From Saccharothrix sp. HUAS TT1 (GTDB taxonomy: Bacteria > Actinomycetota > Actinomycetes > Mycobacteriales > Pseudonocardiaceae), in assembly GCF_040744945.1 (NCBI RefSeq), contig NZ_CP160453.1, positions 310,001-374,000 on the forward strand: a stretch of 64,000 bases of DNA, written 5' to 3'. This document shows, piece by piece, positions 49,785-58,627 of this stretch; within the stretch, counting starts at the first letter, position 1; each line of letters begins with the position of its first letter. Below the pieces are notes generated by a model. The model worked only from the letters and a program-made list of their open reading frames with translations, ran no database searches and was not told where the DNA came from. Position numbers and translations under genes: made by a program.

Positions 49785-50638
49785 GCGAGTACCAGTACTA
49801 CGAATTCATCGCTCTGGACCAGCCGCTCGACGCGCCGGCCCAAGCCGAGGTCCGCGCCCTGTCCACCCGTGCCCAGATCACCGCCACCAGCTTCGTCAAC
49901 GAGTACGACTGGGGCGACTTCCGCGGCGACCCGGACCAACTGGTCGAACGCCACTACGACGCGCACCTCTACCTCGCCGACTGGGGAACCCGACGCCTCC
50001 TGCTGCGCCTGCCGCGCACCTCGCTCGACCTGGACGCGGTCGAGCCCTACCTCGTCGACGAGCAGGTCGGGGCCTGGACGACGGACACGCACCTCATCCT
50101 CGACCTGCACAACCACGACGAGACCGACGACCAGGACTACGAGCCGCAGGAAGCGCTGTCCGCCATCGCCGGCGTCCGAGACGAACTCGCCGCCGGTGAC
50201 CACCGCGCGCTGTACCTGGCATGGCTCGCCGGGTACGGCACCTGGGAACGCGACGAGGACGCCTTCGACCGCGACGCGGACGACGACCCGGAACCACCCG
50301 TACCCGCCGGACTGCGCACCCTCACCGCGGCGCAGCGCGCCCTGGCCGACTTCCTCCGCCTCGACAACGACCTGCTCACCGTCGCCGCCGAGGCCAGCCC
50401 GTCGCTGACCAAGACCATCGACGACCCTCAACAGCTCGCGGCCTGGGTAGCGGCACTACCCGGCACCGAAAAAGACCATCTGCTGCTGCGCGTCATCCAG
50501 GACCGAACCACGACCGTGCGGACGGAACTGCTGCACCGGTTCCGCGACCGCACCACCCCTCCCGCCACCACACCGCCACACCGCACCGTCGGCGAACTCC
50601 TGGACGAGACGGCTCGCAGACGCGCCGAACGGCAATAG
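49781..50638 (+). CDS. Hypothetical protein of the SEYQYYEF family
   Basis: 285 residues. The N-terminus SEYQYYEFIALDQPLDAPAQ, then TRAQITATSFVNEYDWGDFR and HLYLADWGTRRLLLRLPR, is characteristic of an actinobacterial family often next to SWIM zinc-finger or helicase genes; function unknown. A Glu/Asp-rich middle (HDETDDQDYEPQE) and a helical C-terminus follow. The TTG start overlaps the stop of the 37-residue ORF. No SWIM or helicase gene is visible here. Confidence 0.7.
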   Translation: MSEYQYYEFIALDQPLDAPAQAEVRALSTRAQITATSFVNEYDWGDFRGDPDQLVERHYDAHLYLADWGTRRLLLRLPRTSLDLDAVEPYLVDEQVGAWTTDTHLILDLHNHDETDDQDYEPQEALSAIAGVRDELAAGDHRALYLAWLAGYGTWERDEDAFDRDADDDPEPPVPAGLRTLTAAQRALADFLRLDNDLLTVAAEASPSLTKTIDDPQQLAAWVAALPGTEKDHLLLRVIQDRTTTVRTELLHRFRDRTTPPATTPPHRTVGELLDETARRRAERQ

Positions 50639-50841
50639 CGGGACGGCCGACCACGTAACCGCAGGTCAACCGAACACAGGCGCAGCACCTCGCCGGCCCA
50701 TCAAGCCGTTGGGAGACGTCGGCGATGGTCTTGACAGCTTGCGCAGGGCATCGGCGATCTCGGCGACCAGGCTGGTCACCCGCATCGCCACCACAGGCGC
50801 CGCAGCACCACTCATGATCGTGACCAGCCGGCGCGGCGGCG

Positions 50842-51498
50842 TTACTTCGGTCCGGTGCCTTTGAGGTAGCGCAGGACCGCGGTGACGCGCCGGTCGGCCC
50901 GGTCGTCGGGGGCGAGGTCGAGCTTGGCGAAGATGCTGCGGATGTGCTTGTGCACCCCGCCCTCGGTGATGAAGAGCCGCTCGGCGATGGCGGCGTTGCC
51001 GAGCCCTTCGGCCATGAGCGCGAGCACGTCCCGTTCCCGGGGGCTCAACCGGCCCAGCGCGCTGGTGTGGGGGTTGCGGGCCAGCAGTTGGCCCACCACC
51101 TCGGGGTCCACGGCGGTGCCACCGCTCGCCACCCGGTGCAGCGCGCTCAAGAACTCCTCGACCCTTCCCACCCGCTCCTTCAACAGGTAACCGAGCCGAT
51201 CGGCGCCGGCGGCGAGCAGTTCGGTGGCGAACGCCTGCTCCACGTACGCCGAGAGCACGAGCACCGCGAGGCCGGGCCGGCGTCGTCGCGCCTCGACGGC
51301 CGCCACGATCCCCTCGTCGGTGTGGGTGGGCGGCATCCGCACGTCCACGATGGCGACGTCCGGCTCGTGCTCGGCCACCGCGGCCAGGAACGACTCCGGC
51401 GTGTCGGTGGTGGCCACCACGTCGAGCGATTCGGCGCGCAGCAGCAGCGCCAACCCCTCGCGCAGCAGCGGGTCGTCCTCCGCGATCACGATCCGCAC
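50842..51498 (-). CDS. NarL/LuxR-type response regulator
   Basis: 218 residues. Receiver domain with acidic pocket IAEDD and phosphoacceptor in VAIVDVRMPP (about 52-61), then KERVGRV Lys; the LuxR helix-turn-helix is LSPRERDVLALMAEGLGNAA (about 150-169) with ITEGGVHKHIRSIFAKLDL. GTG start overlaps the sensor kinase end by 13 bp, making a coupled two-component pair. Downstream there is a ~200-bp stretch without a convincing gene. Confidence 0.9.
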   Translation of the reverse strand: MRIVIAEDDPLLREGLALLLRAESLDVVATTDTPESFLAAVAEHEPDVAIVDVRMPPTHTDEGIVAAVEARRRRPGLAVLVLSAYVEQAFATELLAAGADRLGYLLKERVGRVEEFLSALHRVASGGTAVDPEVVGQLLARNPHTSALGRLSPRERDVLALMAEGLGNAAIAERLFITEGGVHKHIRSIFAKLDLAPDDRADRRVTAVLRYLKGTGPK

Positions 51499-52688
51499 GG
51501 CAGCTCCACTTCCATCGTCGTAGGCCCGCCGAGCGGGCTGTCGAGGGTGAGGCGCCCGTCGTGCGCCTCGACCCGTCGGCGGATGCCGGACAGGCCCGAC
51601 CCGCCGCGCTCGTCCGCGCCACCCCGGCCGTCGTCGCCGATCCGCAGCAGCAGCCGATCCCCCTCCCGCCTCACCGCCACCACGGCGCTCGCGGCGCCGC
51701 TGTGCTTGGACACGTTGGAGAGGGCTTCGGCCACCACGAAGTACGCGGTCGCCTCGACCGAGGCGGCGCACCGGCCAGGCACGTCCACCACCAGCTCGCA
51801 AGGCACGCCGCAGCTGCCCGCGAGGCCGGCCAGGGCGCCGGTGAGCCCGCGGTCGGCCAGCACCGGGGGCAGGATGCCGCGGACCACCGCCCGCAGCTCC
51901 GCGAGCGCCTGTTCGGTTGCGTCCTGGGCCCGGTCCAGCACGGCGGCCGCCGCGGCCGGGTCCCGGTCCACGGCCCGCCGCGCGGCGCCGAGCAGCACGG
52001 CCACCGCGACCAACCGGTTCTGCGTGCCGTCGTGCAGCGACCGCTCGATGCGGCGCAGCTCGGCGGCGTGCGCGTCGAGAGCGGCGGCGCGGGTGGCGGT
52101 CAGCTCGGTGACCCGCAGCGAGAGGTCGACGCCCGCAGGCGGCGCCAGCAGGTGCCGGCCAGGCCATTCCTGCGCCCGGACGAGCGCCGGCCCGAGCCAC
52201 ACGACGAGGGCGGCGCAGAGCACGCCGGTCACCCCGACGGCCAGGGGACCCGTGATGGTCCAGAAGAAGAAGCTGGGAGCGTTGTCCTCGGGCGGCAGCA
52301 GGTGGTACCAGAACGGGTACGTCGTGTTCTGCAGCGCCGTGGCCGGCATCGCGAGCCCGGTGAACCCCACCGCCAGGCCGGCCGTGGCGTGCAGCGGCAG
52401 CCAGGCCAGCTCACGCCGCACGGTCACGTCGCGCAGCGCGTCGCGCACCCGACGCGGCACCGGGCCGGGGACGAGGACGTCGAGTCGGGCCCGTTCCCGG
52501 TTCGCGGCCGTCCGCAGCGCACGCAGGGCGGCGGGCAGCAGGACGATGCCGACACCGACGCAGCTGAGCAGCGCGACCACGCCGAGCCAGGCCAGGACGG
52601 CCAGCGCGAGCAGCGCCGTGCCGAGGCCGCCGACCAAGCGCGCGACAGCGTCGAACGACGCCCGCAAGCGCTTCCGCACCTGTGCCAC
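51486..52688 (-). CDS. NarL-family sensor histidine kinase
   Basis: 400 residues. Four hydrophobic segments in the N-terminal ~190 residues, then HisKA_3 with IERSLHDGTQNRLVAVAVLL (His about 215) and a HATPase_c domain (YFVVAEALSNVSKHSGA N-box, IGDDGRGG and GGSGLSGIRRRV G-boxes). It should phosphorylate the response regulator encoded next. The signal is unknown. Tandem serine hydrolases are encoded divergently ~200 bp away and could be its targets. Confidence 0.9.
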   Translation of the reverse strand: MAQVRKRLRASFDAVARLVGGLGTALLALAVLAWLGVVALLSCVGVGIVLLPAALRALRTAANRERARLDVLVPGPVPRRVRDALRDVTVRRELAWLPLHATAGLAVGFTGLAMPATALQNTTYPFWYHLLPPEDNAPSFFFWTITGPLAVGVTGVLCAALVVWLGPALVRAQEWPGRHLLAPPAGVDLSLRVTELTATRAAALDAHAAELRRIERSLHDGTQNRLVAVAVLLGAARRAVDRDPAAAAAVLDRAQDATEQALAELRAVVRGILPPVLADRGLTGALAGLAGSCGVPCELVVDVPGRCAASVEATAYFVVAEALSNVSKHSGAASAVVAVRREGDRLLLRIGDDGRGGADERGGSGLSGIRRRVEAHDGRLTLDSPLGGPTTMEVELPCGS

Positions 52689-52904
52689 GCCACCCCCCGG
52701 TCGACCTCAACCGATCAACAGAACCCCATGGTGCACGCCGATCGAGCTGCCCGTCGTGGTTTGTCCGGCTGAACGACGGCCTCGGGGTGCCACCACCACC
52801 CCGGTTGTCCAGTGGGCTGGATTGTGCACCGAAGTGGAGGTGAGCAGCCTGAATCCGTCGGTCATCGCAGGACCGACGTCCGCGGAACCCGGGAGTTGTC
52901 TACT

Positions 52905-54098
52905 TTGTTCACGTCATCTTCTCAGCGATATCGGTTTTCTTCCTCGCCGCACCGCCGCGTGGTCGCCATGACGGCGGTGGTGGTGGCTGCGGCGAGTGGT
53001 CTCGCGTTCGGCGGCCCGATCCAGGCCGTCCAAGCCGAGCACCGCCCCGACGTGGTCCAGCAGGGCCTGGACAAGCTCGTCGGTGTCGACCGGCACCCCG
53101 GGGCGCTGGCCGCCGTCCGGGACCGGCACGGCCGGACCCGCCACTACACGGCTGGGATCGGCGACCTGCGGACCGGCGGCAAGGTGCCGACGAACGGCAG
53201 GGTGCGGATCGGCAGCGCGAGCAAGATGTTCGCCTCCGTCGTCGTGCTGCAGCTCGTCGGTGAGGGCCGCGTGGAACTCGACGCGTCGATCGAGACGTAC
53301 CTCCCGGGCCTGGTCCGGGCCAAGGGCGTGGACGCCGACAGGATCACGGTCCGCCAACTGCTCCAGCACAACAGCGGCCTGCCGGACTACACCGACTCGA
53401 TGTTCGATACCAAGGGCGACTTCCTGCTGTACCAGCACGTCTACCTCGAACCCCGCGAACTGCTCGACCTGGCGAACGCCAGGGAGGACGGGCGTGCCGC
53501 CGGCGGCGGCTGGTCCTACAGCAACACGAACTACCTCCTGGCCGGCCTGATCGCCCAGCGGGTCACCGGCCGCCCGTTCGACGAGCTGGTGACCACCCGG
53601 GTCATCCAGCGGATCGGTCTGCGGGACACGTACGCGCCCGAGGTCGGAGAAGAGGACATCCGCGGCCGGCACCCCGGGGGCTACCAGCGCGACCCGGCGA
53701 CCGACGAGCTGGTCGACTTCACGCGGATGGACCCGAGCTGGGGCTGGGCCGCCGGTCACCTGGTCTCCACGCCGAGCGACCTCAACGCGTTCCTGCGCGC
53801 GCTGCTGGACGGGAAGTTGCTCGAACCGGCCCAGCTGGCCCAGATGCGCACCACCATCCCGACGGACCCGAAGTCCGGGTCGGGCTACGGACTCGGCCTG
53901 TTCAGCACGCCGTTGAGCTGCGGAGGAGTCGCGTGGGGCCACGGCGGCGACATCCCGGGCTACTCGACGGTCAACGCGGCCACCGACGACGGTCGCGCGG
54001 CGACCCTCGTGGTCACCTCGCTCAACGGGTCGGTGAAGGACGAGTCCGTCGCCGCGGACCGCGCCGCCCTCTTCGACGCCGCGCTGTGCGCGACCTGA
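52905..54098 (+). CDS. Exported class-C beta-lactamase/DD-peptidase-type serine hydrolase (copy 1)
   Basis: 397 residues from the TTG at 52905, preceded by GGGAG at 9-bp spacing; the N-terminal segment then forms a signal peptide (RRVVAMTAVVVAAASGLAFG, cleavage near VQA). Motifs: SASK (about 103-106), WSYSNTNY (YSN, about 203) and WGHGGDIPG (HGG in place of KTG, about 345), the pattern of class-C/R61-type DD-carboxypeptidases. Its tandem neighbour at 54265 is a paralogue. Possible roles are wall-peptide trimming or beta-lactam resistance; the gene lies divergent from the two-component system. An upstream in-frame start at 52812 lacks support. Confidence 0.85.
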   Translation: MFTSSSQRYRFSSSPHRRVVAMTAVVVAAASGLAFGGPIQAVQAEHRPDVVQQGLDKLVGVDRHPGALAAVRDRHGRTRHYTAGIGDLRTGGKVPTNGRVRIGSASKMFASVVVLQLVGEGRVELDASIETYLPGLVRAKGVDADRITVRQLLQHNSGLPDYTDSMFDTKGDFLLYQHVYLEPRELLDLANAREDGRAAGGGWSYSNTNYLLAGLIAQRVTGRPFDELVTTRVIQRIGLRDTYAPEVGEEDIRGRHPGGYQRDPATDELVDFTRMDPSWGWAAGHLVSTPSDLNAFLRALLDGKLLEPAQLAQMRTTIPTDPKSGSGYGLGLFSTPLSCGGVAWGHGGDIPGYSTVNAATDDGRAATLVVTSLNGSVKDESVAADRAALFDAALCAT

Positions 54099-54264
54099 CG
54101 CCCGGCTGAGAGTTCGACCCTGCGCCTGGGAAGTCACCTGACGGCGAGGGCTCGGAGGTAGTGCTGGCTGTACCGGAGGTGTTCAGCACGGGGGGTCGTG
54201 GGGCGGTGAAACGGTGACAACACTGGGTGGGGTCAGTGCAATGCGTTCAATTGGAGAGTGTCCT

Positions 54265-55491
54265 TTGTCGAATGATCTCAGTCCTCCGGCCGGAATCCGC
54301 CTGGGCCCCGCGCGCCGGCGTCGTGTGGTCGCAGCGGCAATGGCGGCAGTAGCGGTTGCCGGGCTCACGCTGACCGATGTGGCGTCGGCCGGCGCCTCCG
54401 GTGACAGGTCGAGGGCAGGCCACGACAAGGCGTTGCAGGCGGGCTTGGAGGCGCTGGTCGCCGACGGGTCGCTGCCCGGGATGCTGATGTCGGTGCGAGA
54501 CCGGAACGGGCGGGTGACGAACTACACCGCCGGGGTGGGTGATGTCCGGACGAAGTCGAAGGTGCCGACGGACGGTTACGTCCGGATCGCCAGCATCACG
54601 AAGATGTTCACCGCTGTGGCGATCCTGCAGTTGGCCGACGAGGGCGAGCTCGCGTTGGACGACACGGTGGAGAAGTTCCTGCCGGGCGTGGTGCGGGGCA
54701 CCGGCGACGGTGCGGCGATCGACGGTCGGACGATCACGATCAGGCAGCTGCTGAACCACACCAGCGGGATGCCCACCGGGGTCCCGCAGCTGGCCAAGGG
54801 GATCCTGCCGATCAGGGACCGCTACTTCGACGCCCGGGAACTGCTGGACTCGGCGTTGGCGCAGGCGCCGACGTTCGCCCCGGGGCAGGACCGGGTGTGG
54901 GGCTACAGCAACAGCGGGTACGTCCTGCTGGGCCTGGTGGCGCAGAAGGTGGCGGGACGACCGTTCGCCGAGGTCGTCACCGACCGGATCATCAACCGGA
55001 TCGGGCTGAGGGAGACCTACTACCCCGGCCCGGGTGACCGGGACATCCGCGACCCGCACCCGCAGGGCTACCTGCCGCCCAGGGACGACCAGGGCAAGCC
55101 GACCGGTGGCGCCCTGATCGACATCACCCGCTTCGACCCGTCCGTCGCCAGCGCCGCGGGGCAGATGATCGCCACTCCCAGTGACGTGAACAAGTTCCTC
55201 GTCGCCCTGCAGGACGGTCGGCTGCTCAAGCCCGGCCGGCTGGCGGAGATGCGTCAGGCGGTCGACGCGCCCGGCCTCTTCGATGGTTGGCGCTACGGCC
55301 TGGGCGTCATCGAGATGAAGCTCAGCTGCGGGATCACCGCGTACGGCCACGGCGGCGACGCCGACGGCTTCCAAACCCGCGCCGCCATCACCCCCGACGG
55401 CCGGGCGGTCACCGTCGCCGGGACGAACGACGAAGTCCGCCAGTACGAGGTCATCGCCCTCTTCGACAAGGCCCTGTGCGCCACGAAGTAG
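54265..55491 (+). CDS. Exported class-C beta-lactamase/DD-peptidase-type serine hydrolase (copy 2)
   Basis: 408 residues from the TTG at 54265, preceded by GGAGAG at 6-bp spacing; the signal peptide is VVAAAMAAVAVAGLTLTDVA with cleavage near SAGA. Motifs: SITK (about 109-112), WGYSNSGY (about 213) and YGHGGDADG (about 358). It aligns along its length with copy 1 (TRIIxRIGLRETY, DLNxFL, SCGxxxxGHGGD, ALCAT ends), so the two arose by tandem duplication followed by substantial divergence. Upstream ATG 54241 lacks a ribosome site. Confidence 0.85.
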   Translation: MSNDLSPPAGIRLGPARRRRVVAAAMAAVAVAGLTLTDVASAGASGDRSRAGHDKALQAGLEALVADGSLPGMLMSVRDRNGRVTNYTAGVGDVRTKSKVPTDGYVRIASITKMFTAVAILQLADEGELALDDTVEKFLPGVVRGTGDGAAIDGRTITIRQLLNHTSGMPTGVPQLAKGILPIRDRYFDARELLDSALAQAPTFAPGQDRVWGYSNSGYVLLGLVAQKVAGRPFAEVVTDRIINRIGLRETYYPGPGDRDIRDPHPQGYLPPRDDQGKPTGGALIDITRFDPSVASAAGQMIATPSDVNKFLVALQDGRLLKPGRLAEMRQAVDAPGLFDGWRYGLGVIEMKLSCGITAYGHGGDADGFQTRAAITPDGRAVTVAGTNDEVRQYEVIALFDKALCATK

Positions 55492-55577
55492 AAACCCCGC
55501 ACGCTCGACGCACCCATGGGCTGGCGCATTGGTGGCGGGTCTCGGCGTGGTGCGGAACGAAGATGGCCGCCGCTCGC

Positions 55578-55616
55578 GACGCCCCGCTGCCGTGCGATGG
55601 CCGGCAGCGAGGCGTC
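55578..55616. terminator. Hairpin, 15-bp stem with one mismatch
   Basis: GACGCCCCGCTGCCG (55578-55592) pairs with CGGCAGCGAGGCGTC (55602-55616), 9-base loop. First of two tandem hairpins after the serine hydrolase gene. Confidence 0.5.
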
Positions 55617-55621
55617 ACGTG

Positions 55622-55664
55622 ATCGAGCCTCGGCGGTAGCCCTCGGCCACCGCCGAGGCTCGAT
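55622..55664. terminator. Hairpin, 16-bp perfect stem
   Basis: ATCGAGCCTCGGCGGT (55622-55637) pairs perfectly with 55649-55664, 11-base loop. It starts 5 bp after the preceding hairpin. It may terminate transcription from the serine hydrolase genes, or be a structured RNA or repeat. Confidence 0.55.
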
Positions 55665-56173
55665 ACCGACCTGGCGCATCCACCGCCTCGGTGAAGACAC
55701 GCACCCGGCCCACGAGCCCGAGCAGCCATGCCGGCCACGCCGCAGCGCCCCCACCGCTCCGCACCCGCCGGAACCGCGGACCCGGCGTCGCTGATCACCC
55801 TACGTCCGGCCGCCGCCATCAGCGACGTCCTCGTGCGGTGCTTCCTCAGCACCCACCTGCCCCGCCCCGGAAACCCCAGGACACGCCTTCCCGACCCCAG
55901 CACCGCGCCCCGCCCTCAGCGCCCGCCGCACGATCCGCGAACGACGCCACTCGTCGTGCCCAGCTCCACCTCGGCTTCTGGCACCTCTGCTCGGAGTGGC
56001 CGATAGCACCGCTGGGAGCCGTTCTGCGCCACCGAGTGCACCCACGCCTGGCACCGGCCAGTCCGGAATCGACCCCGGTGGAACAGGGCTGTGCGCAAAG
56101 CATTGGGCCGTAGACTCCGGCGGTCAACGCCGAGAGGTCCGGCCGTTGCGCGGCGCCTGCGGGAGGAGATCGC

Positions 56174-57838
56174 ATGCAGGACCCTTCAGACTCGGTGGAG
56201 ATCGCAGGGCCTGAGGTGAGCGGTCGGAGTGGTACCACCGACTCACCTGTTGTGGACGATCCGACGTCCGACTCGGACATCGACCCGGCGATGACGTCGA
56301 CAGTCCTGGTGGAGGTGCTCCCGGGGGTGGCTGTCGTCGCCGGTGAGGTCCCGCCGGAGCTGAAGCCCGATCTGATCGACTTCGGGATCGTGCCGGCTGC
56401 CGACCGCAAGCAGATCTCGGCGATCCTCGCCTCGATCGGGAACGCGGCGACCGTGGTCGGCAATCTCGGAAACGCGTTCGCCGGCGCACAGGGGCTCTAC
56501 AGGATCGGCGACACGGCACAGGCCCTGCTGAACAGCGGCGCGACGCTGGCCGTCAAGGACGGCGGGAACCTCGGAGCCGTGCTGGTCTCTGGCCGCGTCG
56601 TGCACCAGGCCCGCTTCTACCCCGTGAACGCGCTCAGCAAGGCGCCGATCGCGGCGTCGGTCGGGCCGGCGCTGGCCATGGTCGCTCTCCAGATGATGCT
56701 GAGCGAGGTCTCGGGCCTGGTCAGGACCAACCTCGCGGTGACGAACCAGGTCCTCACCACCATCCGCAAGGATCAGTGGGCCGAACTGACAGGGCTCGTC
56801 GCCGCCATCGATCGCGCGGTCGACCAGGCGCGGGAGATCGAGTCGGTCCCGACCTCCTTGTGGGAGGACGTCGCGGGCAGTGGAGCGCTGCTGCAGAAGC
56901 AGCTCGACCTCTACCAGGGGAACGTCCGCGGCCACGTCAAGCAGATCGATCGGGCCGACACACGCAGCCACCGCGAGTACCTCCAGACGAACGCCGAGGT
57001 GATCGCCTTCGACGTCCACGCCCTCCTGTCCTCCCTCAACGCCTGGACCGGGTATCAGGCGCTTCGCGCCTCAAGAGCGAGAGCCGCTGGACGCGAAGAC
57101 GCCGCCGAGGCGCAGTACGCCGAGATCATCGCGCGCGACACCCGAGCGGAGTTCGACTCCGCCCTCGCCGAGGCGACGAGCCTCGTCGACGCGCTGACGC
57201 GGGAGCTGAGGATCACCACCGAGCTCCGCAGCCCCGACTCGTGGCCGCTGCTGGGGAAGCGGAAGGACGTGAAGGCCGCCCGCGAAGTCTCCGCCCGGCT
57301 CCTGGAGGCGATCCAGCCCCTTGCCGACGCCCTTCGCCCTCCGGTCCCTCCCCTTGAGGCTCCGGACGTCGTCTGCGCACCCGAATCGCTGGACCCAGAC
57401 CCGTACCTCCGCATTCTGCGATGGCTCTTAGAGGACGGGGAGACCCTGCGCGTCCTCGGTTTCCCCGAGACGAAGACACTGCTCGCCATCACGGATCGCC
57501 GCATCATCACAGCCAAGCCAAGCGCGTTCCTCGAACAAGTCGAGATCCACCGGGACATCCCGGTCGACCAGGTGCGCTACGTCCGGGCAACCACCCAGGA
57601 CAGGAACTCACGCTCGGCGATCGACCTCATCACGCGCGACGAGAACATCAGATGGGTGTTCGACGCCGACATCGACAACACTCACGTGGACGCGCTCGCC
57701 GCCGTGCTCGCCGAGTCGATGACGATCCCGGACGCCGAACGCGATGAGCTCCAACGGCGTCGCTACGCCTCCATCGAACCGACCGACTCCGAGGCCACGA
57801 GCCGACCAGCGCAAACAGGGGATCAGCACGTCAGCTGA
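56174..57838 (+). CDS. Hypothetical protein with helical core and C-terminal PH-like domain
   Basis: 554 residues; ATG after GGAGGAG. Acidic N-terminus (~1-45), a glycine/hydrophobic stretch (AILASIGNAATVVGNLGNAF, then SVGPALAMVALQMMLSEVSG) that may insert into membranes, a long helical/coiled-coil region (~190-370, RADTRSHREYLQTNAEVIAF), and a C-terminal bPH/YokE-like domain (~425-530: LAITDRRIITAKPS, VRYVRATTQDRNSRSAIDLI). The role is unknown. It lies next to toxin/immunity remnants, and its weaker G+C bias suggests an accessory origin. Confidence 0.65.
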   Translation: MQDPSDSVEIAGPEVSGRSGTTDSPVVDDPTSDSDIDPAMTSTVLVEVLPGVAVVAGEVPPELKPDLIDFGIVPAADRKQISAILASIGNAATVVGNLGNAFAGAQGLYRIGDTAQALLNSGATLAVKDGGNLGAVLVSGRVVHQARFYPVNALSKAPIAASVGPALAMVALQMMLSEVSGLVRTNLAVTNQVLTTIRKDQWAELTGLVAAIDRAVDQAREIESVPTSLWEDVAGSGALLQKQLDLYQGNVRGHVKQIDRADTRSHREYLQTNAEVIAFDVHALLSSLNAWTGYQALRASRARAAGREDAAEAQYAEIIARDTRAEFDSALAEATSLVDALTRELRITTELRSPDSWPLLGKRKDVKAAREVSARLLEAIQPLADALRPPVPPLEAPDVVCAPESLDPDPYLRILRWLLEDGETLRVLGFPETKTLLAITDRRIITAKPSAFLEQVEIHRDIPVDQVRYVRATTQDRNSRSAIDLITRDENIRWVFDADIDNTHVDALAAVLAESMTIPDAERDELQRRRYASIEPTDSEATSRPAQTGDQHVS

Positions 57839-57844
57839 TGCTGC

Positions 57845-58186
57845 TCAGAGGGGCCCGGCTTGGGACGTCCGGCTCCCCACCCGCACGGCGGGGACGGCGG
57901 TGAACCGGACGTCGGTGCCCTCGCCCGTCACCGTGACCGACACCCGCTCCCCCACCGGCACCTGCTCCACCCTGGTGGGCAACTGATAGCTCCAGCCGCG
58001 CACCTCCACGTCCTCGACCGCGGCGAACCTGAGGTGGAACCGGACCCAGTCGTGCTCGGGCGGCGCGTCCCACGTCCCACGGGCAGCGTCGTCAAGCAGC
58101 CCTTCGAAGGATGCGGTGATCGCGTGGTCGCGTTCGTCCCAGTGCAGGGCGTAGAGCTCGAACGCCGACAGCTCAGATGTGCTCAT
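57845..58186 (-). CDS. Immunity-protein-like (Imm50-type), copy 2
   Basis: 113 residues. FELYALHWDERDHAITASFE and WVRFHLRFAAVEDVEVRGW match the beta-sandwich pattern of Imm50-like immunity proteins, as does its neighbour at 58173 (LGFLAVEDVRMSG). It overlaps that gene by 14 bp and ends 6 bp from the convergent gene at 56174. It probably neutralises the Rhs toxin whose broken gene lies upstream, or an allelic variant of it. Confidence 0.6.
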   Translation of the reverse strand: MSTSELSAFELYALHWDERDHAITASFEGLLDDAARGTWDAPPEHDWVRFHLRFAAVEDVEVRGWSYQLPTRVEQVPVGERVSVTVTGEGTDVRFTAVPAVRVGSRTSQAGPL

Positions 58187-58627
58187 GGTAGGTGTCGACC
58201 TCCGCTCCGGGAACCGTCGTGTACAGCCGCTGATCCAACCTGCTCGCGAACTCGTGCTGCCCGTCGTCCACCGCGTCCGGGGGCGAGTCGTGGGCGCTGA
58301 TCTTGCCGAAGCGAAACTGCTCGGCGCACGTCAGCGTCAGCCGCAGCGACTCCCCGGTCACCGACACGGCCAGCCTCGCCCTCGGCCGTTCTTCTAACTC
58401 GACCGAGACAACGGCAGGCAACACGGCGCCTGACATCCGGACGTCCTCGACCGCCAGGAACCCCAGGTGCGCCTGCACGCGGCTGTAGCCGGGCACGTCC
58501 GAGGCAACCGGCAGGTCGACGCGCAGCGTGCAACCCGGACCGCGGCGCTCGAACCGGATCGACCGCAGCACCAGTCCGGTGAAGTCCGGCCCCTGCGGGT
58601 AGAACCGGGCCAGTAGCTTGGCGTCAT
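58173..58627 (-). pseudogene. Immunity-protein-like gene, copy 1, frameshifted at its start
   Basis: The protein-like frame (KLLARFYPQGPDFTGLVLRS ... EVDTYHEHI) runs to a TGA at 58173-58175, but the natural ATG at 58627, which overlaps the toxin stop (ATGA), is one base out of frame with it. A one-base loss just after ATGACGCC would explain this. Otherwise translation must begin at an ATG far upstream (58724/58730) inside the toxin gene. So the immunity gene is probably inactive, or very poorly expressed. Confidence 0.5.

Larger units (their letters stand above)
55492..56173. other. 682-bp intergenic region with two large hairpins
   Basis: No convincing gene is visible; open frames on both strands are typical high-G+C shadows. 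It contains the two perfect or near-perfect inverted repeats listed separately and ends with the GGAGGAG ribosome site of the gene at 56174. Confidence 0.5.

Noticed and set aside
50666..50815. 49-codon minus-strand frame (AMRVTSLVAEIADALRKL)
   Set aside because: It begins with ATG 50815 but lacks a ribosome site and recognisable family; too weak to call a gene.
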